The notes beneath the pieces are model-generated. The model saw only the letters and a program-made list of their open reading frames with translations. It had not been told where the DNA came from and ran no database searches. From Armatimonadota bacterium (lineage in GTDB: Bacteria > Cloacimonadota > Cloacimonadia > Cloacimonadales > TCS61), in assembly GCA_013203665.1 (NCBI GenBank), contig JABMPU010000081.1:1-45338 (forward strand): a stretch of DNA of 45,338 bases, read 5' to 3'. Positions 24,900 through 32,158 of the stretch are shown here, piece by piece. Each line of letters opens with the position of its first letter. The first letter of the stretch is position 1. The position numbers and the translations under genes were made by a program.

Positions 24900-26807
24900 T
24901 TACTTCAACAATATCATCTTATTTGTCTTTTCGAAATTTTTGGTTTTCAGTTTGTAGAAATAGATACTTGAATTGACTCGCTTACCGTCAGAGTCACTAC
25001 CATCCCAGACAACTGAGTGATTACCGGCTGATAGCTGATTGTTAATAAGCGTTTTCACCTTCTGCCCTTTTACATTGTAGATTACAAGCTCTACGTTCTC
25101 AGCGTTCTCTGCGGTGAGATTAAATGAGATAGTTGTTTCCGGGTTGAATGGATTAGGATAATTCTGATGCAGGATATTATTAAGAGGTGAAATTGAATTA
25201 TTGGATGAACCTGTAAGAATAATAGCTTCAATTCTACATTCTGTATAAGGAGTTATTGTATCGAACTGGGAAACGTAATTAGTGATAACTTCAAACTCTG
25301 AAGTGGCAGGGAATATATAGAGATTGGAATAATTGATTTCCAGATAATTCAGAATCATAGGCACCATTTCATTCGTTGTTACTGTGTAGGTTTGTGCAGG
25401 ATCTATAGGAAATCCACCAATATTTATATAATCGATCAATATGCGATCAGCAGGTAATTCAGAAGGATCATAAGCGTATTCCATACCGGAAACCTGGATA
25501 AGAAATTCATCATTATTTTCTATGTCGGAAACTCCGAATGTCAAACCATAAATCAGATCCACACCCAGAATATCGAAGGTTACCAGCCTGTAACCCAGTC
25601 CATTATCTTCATTGAAACCGTATCCTACCATCCTGAATATATCAGCCGGGACAATAGGACCCTGGTATAGAGGTTGGGCAGTTGATCCACCCGGCTCTAT
25701 AGCGATATTGGTATCGGTTGTTGCCCTGAAAGCATCTGTGACCAGATTACCAACAGGTGTGTCATGGAAACCTTCTTCCATTAAATCAGTTGCCTTCTCT
25801 TCAAAGTATTCTGTGGCATAGGTTATTTGTTGGGAATAAACAGGTCCGTAAATAGTTTCTATTTCGACAATAAGTGAATCAACTACAGCAGCGAGCGTAG
25901 GCTCTTCGGGTATGGTTTCATCCAGATGAATTGCCTGATAATCCACCATTTCTACTCCATTCTCACTGACAGTTAACTGCATTTTTCCCATATAAGTGTA
26001 AAATGCACCGGTTTGAACGATCCAGGTTGTTGTCCCTCCTGGATTTTCTACTGGAATAGGTTCCAACAGCAGATCGTGAGAATGACCACCGACAGTAACA
26101 TCAATTCCTGGAACGTAACTGGCAACAAGCTGATCCAATCCCAGTCCCAGATGGGAAAGGCAGATGATCACGTCACATTCTTCTGCTGTGAGGGTTGCAA
26201 CCATTTCAGCAGCGGTTTCAACGATAAGTGTATCTACTACAGCTGGATCGGGATCTGAGAAGACATTGGTTTCAGGAGTTAATAGACCAAAAATTCCCAC
26301 TTTGAAATCATCAAACTCCTTGATTGTATAAGGAAAGATATAATCCTGAAGACCAATAACTCCTGGATCGTCCAGGATGAGATTTGCAGATAACAGGGGG
26401 AAACTTTCCCCGACAAAAGCTTGTTCCAGAACCATCTGTAGAACATCCGGTCCCAGATCAAATTCATGATTACCCACAGCCATGGCATCGTAATCCAGGG
26501 AGAGCATCATCTGCAGCTCGGGTACACCGAAGAATACATTGAAAAACAGATCACCAATGAACAGATCACCAGCATGTAGTAAAACAACGTTGGGATCCTC
26601 TATCATAGTCTGACCGATCACGGAAGCGGACCGGGCGATACTGCCCTGAGAACCTTCCAGATTTTCATTTCTGGGTCCCAGCGGTGCCAGGTTTGAATGA
26701 GTATCATTGATGTGCAGGATAGTAAGCGGGTATTCCTGAGAAAAAGCACTTGCTGATAACACTAGAAAAACAATCGTTACCCATAAAACTTTGTGATAAC
26801 TTTTCAT
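24900..26807 (-). CDS. Secreted 5'-nucleotidase/UshA-like phosphoesterase with T9SS tail
   Basis: 635 residues. A signal peptide (1-23) is followed by a calcineurin-type metallophosphatase domain with LTILHINDTHSN, LLHAGDLFIGD, AMAVGNHEFDLG, CLSHLGLGLD and VGGHSHDLL, a complete dinuclear metal site. The 5'-nucleotidase C-terminal domain begins with PVGNLVTDAFRA. Its substrate-binding motif reads IAIEPGGSTAQP rather than the usual NGGGIR form, so nucleotide specificity may be altered. The final ~85 residues are a Por sorting domain (YPNPFNPETTISFNL ... NKMILLK). AAAGGAGG precedes the ATG. Confidence 0.9.
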   Translation of the reverse strand: MKSYHKVLWVTIVFLVLSASAFSQEYPLTILHINDTHSNLAPLGPRNENLEGSQGSIARSASVIGQTMIEDPNVVLLHAGDLFIGDLFFNVFFGVPELQMMLSLDYDAMAVGNHEFDLGPDVLQMVLEQAFVGESFPLLSANLILDDPGVIGLQDYIFPYTIKEFDDFKVGIFGLLTPETNVFSDPDPAVVDTLIVETAAEMVATLTAEECDVIICLSHLGLGLDQLVASYVPGIDVTVGGHSHDLLLEPIPVENPGGTTTWIVQTGAFYTYMGKMQLTVSENGVEMVDYQAIHLDETIPEEPTLAAVVDSLIVEIETIYGPVYSQQITYATEYFEEKATDLMEEGFHDTPVGNLVTDAFRATTDTNIAIEPGGSTAQPLYQGPIVPADIFRMVGYGFNEDNGLGYRLVTFDILGVDLIYGLTFGVSDIENNDEFLIQVSGMEYAYDPSELPADRILIDYINIGGFPIDPAQTYTVTTNEMVPMILNYLEINYSNLYIFPATSEFEVITNYVSQFDTITPYTECRIEAIILTGSSNNSISPLNNILHQNYPNPFNPETTISFNLTAENAENVELVIYNVKGQKVKTLINNQLSAGNHSVVWDGSDSDGKRVNSSIYFYKLKTKNFEKTNKMILLK

Positions 26808-26850
26808 AAAACCTCCTTTTAATTAACTTATATTAACTACGAGTTCATCG

Positions 26851-26876
26851 GAAAAAAAAGTCCCGATGGATCGGGA
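26851..26876 (-). terminator. Intrinsic terminator of the secreted-protein gene
   Basis: On the minus strand TCCCGAT (26876-26870) pairs with ATCGGGA (26867-26861) around two bases, and the hairpin is followed by C and eight T (26859-26852). It lies 8 bases beyond the stop codon of the gene at 26884-27492. It separates that gene from the 5'-nucleotidase gene. Confidence 0.85.
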
Positions 26877-26883
26877 TCATACA

Positions 26884-27492
26884 TTATTTAGCAATAGCAT
26901 AGCCAAAAATAACTGAAAATCTATTGCCGTCAGGATTCGTGACAAAAACCAGGTTAATTGGGATACTTACTCCACTGTAATTAAAACTTTTCCCAAGGGC
27001 CATTACTAATGCCGAGTTAACTTTATCTCCATCAAAGAGTAGATTGGGGCCCATACCAAATTCAATACCGTTGGGCATACGCACTCCCATGGCCAATGTG
27101 CTACTAGGAACAAATTTCCCATATTCAACACCGCCAACCAATGGAATAAACTCTATTACAAAAGATGGACCACCGCCTTCAGGAATTACTGCGTATTCGA
27201 AGTGCCAGCCGAATTGGCTGATAGTGTGACCGATGCCATTTTTTTTCAATTTCTTTACCAATTTACTTTTACCCGGAATAATGGTCACCCCTAGCCTTGG
27301 TCCTCCCATATTGCGTTTAGCAAATTGAACTGGAGTGTCCGAATCCCTTGTTTGTGCTGAAACTGTATCACCCTCAGCTGCTACATTGATTCCATCCTGT
27401 TTTGTTGGCTGGTTAGTAGGTTCGTTGATGATAGTTGAGTGCAAAAAAGCGGATACTGCTAATAAAACAAAAATCAAAATAAGTGTTTTCAT
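26884..27492 (-). CDS. Secreted protein of unknown function
   Basis: 202 residues with a signal peptide (about 1-19). A polar linker rich in Asn, Thr and Asp follows (20-55), then a glycine-rich, strand-like domain: GGPRLGVTIIPGK, GWHFEYAVIPEGGGPSFVIEF, IEFGMGPNLLFDG and RFSVIFGYAIAK. This could be a small outer-membrane barrel, but I do not recognise a family. AAGGAGG stands at the right distance from the ATG. It has its own sigma-54-type promoter (27521-27536) and a clean terminator, so it is a single-gene unit. Confidence 0.72.
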   Translation of the reverse strand: MKTLILIFVLLAVSAFLHSTIINEPTNQPTKQDGINVAAEGDTVSAQTRDSDTPVQFAKRNMGGPRLGVTIIPGKSKLVKKLKKNGIGHTISQFGWHFEYAVIPEGGGPSFVIEFIPLVGGVEYGKFVPSSTLAMGVRMPNGIEFGMGPNLLFDGDKVNSALVMALGKSFNYSGVSIPINLVFVTNPDGNRFSVIFGYAIAK

Positions 27493-27520
27493 GATTTCCT
27501 CCTTGTTTACCCTTCTTTAC

Positions 27521-27536
27521 TGCATTAACCGTGCCA
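27521..27536 (-). promoter_or_regulatory. Sigma-54-type promoter
   Basis: Read on the minus strand the site is TGGCACGGTTAATGCA, with GG and GC exactly ten bases apart and TGGCACG fully canonical at -24. Transcription would begin near 27510, giving a leader of about 18 bases that contains AAGGAGG before the ATG at 27492. This is the best of the three sigma-54 sites in the window. Confidence 0.7.
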
Positions 27537-27621
27537 GGATTATTTTTGTTGGATTCGTGTAGAATGTTAATTTCATATCTGAAATAAAAACAAGGAGTTG
27601 CGACGAATATTGTGCTAATAG

Positions 27622-27643
27622 CTAATCGATGAAGAGTGATTAG
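27622..27643. promoter_or_regulatory. Dyad CTAATC-N10-GATTAG, possible activator site
   Basis: CTAATC (27622-27627) and GATTAG (27638-27643) form an inverted repeat centred about 98 bases upstream of the -24 element. A second, smaller dyad AGACA-CCGA-TGTCT is at 27669-27682. Both positions suit an NtrC-type enhancer-binding protein. The identity of the binder is inference. Confidence 0.3.
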
Positions 27644-27730
27644 ATAAGTATAAAAGTTATAGGGAATAAGACACCGATGTCTGAAATATCATACACTGGT
27701 TTTGAGTTTATTTAGAGGATTATTATATTA

Positions 27731-29083
27731 TTATTTGGTTTTGATCTTCAGTTCCTTGATCAGTCTGTTGAGGTAAGTTCTCTGTATATCCAGCAGTTTT
27801 GCTGCTTCGGTCTGGTTGTAATTGGTGAATTGCAAAGTGCGGGAAATGAATTGATGTTTAAATTTCAGGATAGCTTCATCCAGATGAAGACCAACCTTCA
27901 AGGATTTATCCGATTCCTGAATCAGTTGCAGGGGTAAAAGATCAGGAGTGATCTCCTGCTCCGGAGCCAGTACAACAGCTCTTTCAATAGCATTCTCAAG
28001 TTCCCTGATATTCCCAGGCCAGTGATAGTTTTTCATTTTGTCCAGAGCTGCAGGATTTATCGCTTTCACCTTTTTCTGCAACACTCTGTTGAATCTGTTC
28101 AAAAAATAGTGTGCTAAAAGTGTGATATCATTTGCTCTTTTTCTGAGTGGAGGTAGTACAAGGCTGACAACATTCAGCCGGAAGTAAAGATCCTCCCGGA
28201 AATTTTTCTCCTTCATTTCCTTGGTCAGGTCTTTATTAGTAGCTGCAATGACCCGGACATCGACCTTCAAGGGCTTCATCCCGCCAACTCTTTCGAATTC
28301 GTTCTGTTCCAGGAAATGGAGCAGTTTCGCCTGGATCGAGGGAGTCAAATCTCCGATTTCATCGAGGAACAGGGTTCCTCTATGAGCCATTTCTACCCGT
28401 CCTTTCTTCATCTGATGTGCACCGGTAAAAGCACCTTTCTCATGACCAAAAAGATCGGATTCCAGTAATTGTTCGGAAAGTGTAGTGCAATTTACCTGAA
28501 CGAATGGTTTATCTTTCCGGTCGCTCATGGTGTGGATCGCTCTAGATAATAATTGTTTCCCGGTACCGCTTTCGCCACCCACAAGAATGGTGGTCTTGCC
28601 GGGAGCAACCCGGTGAGCCATTTCCATGACCTCTTTCATTCCGGTGCTTTCCCCGATGAACATCTGGTACTGATTCTCGATCTCATCTCTCAGGTACTGA
28701 TTTTCCTCCCATAAACCTTTCCGCTCCAGAGCTTTTTTAACGACCAGAAGAATATGGTCCGGTTTGCAGGGTTTGGGCAGAAAATCATAAGCACCTAGCT
28801 TCATGGCATCTATGGCCTTTTCGATAGTACCAAAAGCAGTTAGAATCACCACGATTAAATCGGGGTAATCCCGGGTGATCCTGTCCAGAACCTCCATCCC
28901 GTCCATTTCTGGCATAATCAGATCCAGAAGAACAAGATCGGGATTTTCTTTAACGATCATATCCAAACCCTTAACACCATTTTCGGCTTGAGCTACTTTG
29001 TAACCATTCATTTTCAGACGATCACTGAGCAGCATCCGGATCTGGGGATCATCATCGACTATCAATATTTTCTCATAATTCAT
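27731..29083 (-). CDS. Sigma-54-dependent response regulator (NtrC family)
   Basis: 450 residues. The receiver domain has D10-D11-D12, phosphoacceptor D54 in LVLLDLIMPEMDG, T82 and K104. The AAA+ domain has Walker A GGESGTGK (169-176), the sigma-54 contact loop GAFTGA (217-222), Walker B TLFLDEIGD (237-245) and an Arg-rich RVIAATNKDL. A Fis-type helix-turn-helix ends the protein (NQTEAAKLLDIQRTYLNRLIKEL). All elements for ATP-driven activation of sigma-54 polymerase are intact. It follows its likely kinase by 45 bases. The nearest sigma-54 promoter is 195 bases downstream, in front of the next minus-strand gene. Confidence 0.95.
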   Translation of the reverse strand: MNYEKILIVDDDPQIRMLLSDRLKMNGYKVAQAENGVKGLDMIVKENPDLVLLDLIMPEMDGMEVLDRITRDYPDLIVVILTAFGTIEKAIDAMKLGAYDFLPKPCKPDHILLVVKKALERKGLWEENQYLRDEIENQYQMFIGESTGMKEVMEMAHRVAPGKTTILVGGESGTGKQLLSRAIHTMSDRKDKPFVQVNCTTLSEQLLESDLFGHEKGAFTGAHQMKKGRVEMAHRGTLFLDEIGDLTPSIQAKLLHFLEQNEFERVGGMKPLKVDVRVIAATNKDLTKEMKEKNFREDLYFRLNVVSLVLPPLRKRANDITLLAHYFLNRFNRVLQKKVKAINPAALDKMKNYHWPGNIRELENAIERAVVLAPEQEITPDLLPLQLIQESDKSLKVGLHLDEAILKFKHQFISRTLQFTNYNQTEAAKLLDIQRTYLNRLIKELKIKTK

Positions 29084-29128
29084 GGTTCAACTCCTATATT
29101 ATATCAAATAATTTTGAGATTATTGAGA

Positions 29129-31642
29129 TTATGCCATGGGGAACAGAACTGTGAAAGTGCTTCCCTTATTGCTCTCGCTCTCAACTCTTATCTCACCGCC
29201 CTGCAGTTCCACAAGTTTCTTTACTATGTACAATCCCAGACCAAGTCCTTTCTCTCTTCTGCCATTTTTCACCCTGACTCGTTCGAAACGTTCGAAGATA
29301 AGCTTCTGCTTAACTTTTTCTATACCGGAGCCATTATCTACAACTGAAATAATAGTCTTTTCCCTCTTATCGAAAATACCTGTTTCAGCATTAATTTTTA
29401 CTGTGCTTCCACTTGGTGAGTACTTGATGGCATTACTCAGCAGATTGATCAGGATGGTTCTGAGATAATCCGGATCGGCTTTTATCTGCAGATTATCAGG
29501 AAAAGACATATCAATCTCAATATCTTTTTCTTCGCAGAAAGGTTTCATTATTTCACAGCATTTTTCAACTTCCTGGTATAGAATTAATTTTTCCAGGTAG
29601 ATATCTATCTTCCCAGCTTCGATTTTGGCGATATCCAGAAGATTTTCGATCATTCTGCCAAGGTGCTTGCTGCTATCACTAATACCCTCTAGATATTCCG
29701 TAACTTTCGGTCCGGGTTTCTCCATAACTCCATCCAGCAGGTTTTCCACGGACCAGAAGATAGCAGTGATCGGAGTTCGGAGTTCATGAGAAACATGGGA
29801 GATGAATTCGGATTTCAGCTCGTTGAGTTCTTCCAGTTTCTCTTTTTCAATTCTCTCCAGGATCATTGATTCTTGCAGTCTAAGACGTTCCAGGGTAATA
29901 AAACTTTCTTCCAGCATAGTTGATAACAAGCTGATATCCTCTTCCGAGAATTTGATCTTTGACAATTTCTGTCCTATAATTAAGAATCCTGAAAGTTGAT
30001 GTTGAAAATCGATTGGAATCAGCATTTCGATTCCAAGTTTGTTCAGGATAGAAACATCGGGTAATTCAATACTTGGAATAAAACTTTCCCGACCTTTTCT
30101 GATCATAGGAGTTTTATGTTCATCAATAAATTTAACCAGATCGCTGTTCAGTTTAAAGCAGAGCCCTGTTTTTTCATTTTTATTTAATCCATAACTGCAG
30201 CTTAATTTGTAATCCTTTGAAGCTGGATTCTTTAGAACAAGAGCGATCCTTTCTACAGGGATAACTTCATTGATCTTTTCCATCAGTAAATTTAGCAGTT
30301 CGGTCTTATCGAGGGTAGAGAATACAGCACTGCCAAAATCTTTTACTGCCAGGCGGTAATTGTATTTCACGCGATAAAAAGTTTTATCCACCAGATTCTG
30401 AATACGTTGTTTGAGAGGAGAGAACAGAATAGCAGCGATCAGAGTACAGATAATGGTGAACGATATATAGGTTCTACTCGGGCTCATTGTTCCCAGGAAA
30501 TATCCGGTAAAACCGGTTAATAGAAGATAAATGGAAACTATAATCCCTGTAACCAGCAGGTATACAATACTACGATTAATAATGATCTCAATATCAAATA
30601 ATCGATACTTAACGATGGAAAAAGAAATCGCTAGAGGGATTATCATAAGGAATAGATAATTGATCTCATCGGGGATCAACGGTCGATGGATAAGTGCAAG
30701 GGGTAGTGTCCATAGCAACAGAAAAGGTGCTATTCCCAAGCTGATAGACCATAAAACCCATTGGATTCTATTCCGTACTTCCCTGTTAACAGCATATTTG
30801 TGGGACCGAAGGAAAAAGAATATACTCAATGCCATATAAGAGATGAGATATATTCTGAATCCAACCAGAGCATTGAAGAAAGTTCTTATGGAGGAATAAG
30901 TTTCCAGTTTTATTGCTACCAGATAGCTGCCTTCCAATAATAAAACAAAGGCAAAACAGGGAATGAAAAGAAGATAATGAAAAAGTTTATTTCTTTGAAG
31001 CAGTTCTTTTTCTTCCGGATAGATACAGGAGAAATAGAGAACTATAGCAGGGATCGCAGGATAAAAGATGAAATATAAAAAGGAAGGCAGATAATCCTGA
31101 ATCGCACTATTATTGTACGGATATCCCCACCAGACCATCATTATGGCTGCTGAAGTCACCAGACAACCAATAGAAAAAACACGAGCGGATCTTTCTAATG
31201 ACTTTTTGAAATAAATGAAAACACCCACGATCCAGAATAAGATTCCCAGCATCAGGTTCATAATGATAAATCTGCTGTCCCACTTAGGGGTAAGGATCAA
31301 TGAAATTGTAAAAATATCAGAGTTCCTCAGGAAGTTGAGAGTTATACTTTCTCCCGTCATCTTGGTATCCAGATAGAATTCAATTTCCTGACCATCTTTA
31401 AATGACCGATCATCAATCCCAATAAGAATATCACCGGTATTTATATCTCTGACCGAGGTTTCGGCATTTGGATCTATGCGGATTATTTCAATTCCGCTGT
31501 CTGTGGTTTGCCATTTGAAGGGTAAAACAGGTCGCATCTCCAGCCTGCTGATACCGATCAATCCTATGACAAGTAAGGAGAGACTGAGTAAAAGGTAGCT
31601 AATTTTAGCCGGCAATTTCTGTGATTTATCCATTTTATTCAT
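29129..31642 (-). CDS. Membrane sensor histidine kinase with PDZ and GAF domains
   Basis: 837 residues. One N-terminal membrane segment (about 13-32) is followed by a PDZ-like domain (about 40-115: IEIIRIDPNAETSVRDINTGDILIGIDD). Then come several membrane segments, perhaps eight (about 125-400). A GAF-like domain (about 430-590) and a short coiled coil lead to the HisKA domain with H619 in ISHVSHELRTP. The catalytic domain has N box INLLSNAIKYSP, G1 VVDNGSGI and G2 KGLGLGLYIVKKLVELQGG. The PDZ lies on the outer side of the first membrane segment, suggesting it senses peptides or C-termini in the periplasm. It forms an operon with the downstream NtrC-type regulator. Confidence 0.92.
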   Translation of the reverse strand: MNKMDKSQKLPAKISYLLLSLSLLVIGLIGISRLEMRPVLPFKWQTTDSGIEIIRIDPNAETSVRDINTGDILIGIDDRSFKDGQEIEFYLDTKMTGESITLNFLRNSDIFTISLILTPKWDSRFIIMNLMLGILFWIVGVFIYFKKSLERSARVFSIGCLVTSAAIMMVWWGYPYNNSAIQDYLPSFLYFIFYPAIPAIVLYFSCIYPEEKELLQRNKLFHYLLFIPCFAFVLLLEGSYLVAIKLETYSSIRTFFNALVGFRIYLISYMALSIFFFLRSHKYAVNREVRNRIQWVLWSISLGIAPFLLLWTLPLALIHRPLIPDEINYLFLMIIPLAISFSIVKYRLFDIEIIINRSIVYLLVTGIIVSIYLLLTGFTGYFLGTMSPSRTYISFTIICTLIAAILFSPLKQRIQNLVDKTFYRVKYNYRLAVKDFGSAVFSTLDKTELLNLLMEKINEVIPVERIALVLKNPASKDYKLSCSYGLNKNEKTGLCFKLNSDLVKFIDEHKTPMIRKGRESFIPSIELPDVSILNKLGIEMLIPIDFQHQLSGFLIIGQKLSKIKFSEEDISLLSTMLEESFITLERLRLQESMILERIEKEKLEELNELKSEFISHVSHELRTPITAIFWSVENLLDGVMEKPGPKVTEYLEGISDSSKHLGRMIENLLDIAKIEAGKIDIYLEKLILYQEVEKCCEIMKPFCEEKDIEIDMSFPDNLQIKADPDYLRTILINLLSNAIKYSPSGSTVKINAETGIFDKREKTIISVVDNGSGIEKVKQKLIFERFERVRVKNGRREKGLGLGLYIVKKLVELQGGEIRVESESNKGSTFTVLFPMA

Positions 31643-31846
31643 TCAATTTTCAGGAATCGTATCCCTTACGTCAAAAAGCATAATATATTTTCTTTGTCAA
31701 TTTTTAAAGGTGAGATGTGAAATCCCACTCTTTTTATAGATTCTATAAAAAAAACAGTAAGATTTTTTTAAACTTTCGTAAATATAGGATTTAGTGCTTG
31801 TGAACGAACTGCGTTCTCATCGCAGAAAATTTTTTTAGTGAGACAA

Positions 31847-31885
31847 TTTGTTATTTGTAATTTGTTATTTGTAGTTTGTAATTTA
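31847..31885 (+). repeat. 14-bp tandem repeat TTTGTTATTTGTAA
   Basis: Copies at 31847-31860 and 31861-31874 differ by one base, and a partial third copy follows. It lies in the gap 31643-32158, which otherwise contains only the ~240-bp repeat from 31911 and shows no gene. Confidence 0.6.
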
Positions 31886-31910
31886 TTTTCAGTTCACTGA
31901 AAAAACAAAT

Positions 31911-32150
31911 GGTACACCCAACGCTCCCAGTTTCGAACAATATTAATCGGTGAAATCGGGCAGATTTATCGTGGTTTGAAAAATTTGGGATTAGATATAT
32001 AATCAATCTTTTAGCCTACTTATCCCCATCCCGTTCTTCGAGTGGATTCGTTGAAGAAGCAAATATCTAAAAGAAAATCCCGAGTTGAGTTTTTAAACTT
32101 TTCCCGGGATTAATTTTCTTAAATTATTTTCCCTTTTTCTGCTTCCCTTT
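31911..32150. repeat. ~240-bp dispersed repeat, copy A
   Basis: From GGTACACCCAACGCTCCCAG to the TTTTCTGCTTCC region this matches 35249-35485 almost throughout, with scattered substitutions and a short variable middle (near 32009-32070). It contains the terminator hairpin described separately. The two copies lie on either side of the cyclase gene in the same orientation. Confidence 0.85.
32070..32111 (-). terminator. Intrinsic terminator of the cyclase-TPR gene
   Basis: On the minus strand AATCCCG (32111-32105) pairs with CGGGATT (32082-32076), with extra AAAGTTT/AAACT pairing in the loop. TTTTCTTTT follows. It is 48 bases past the stop codon of the cyclase gene and is part of the repeated segment. 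Confidence 0.65.
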
Positions 32151-32158
32151 CTCCAAGA

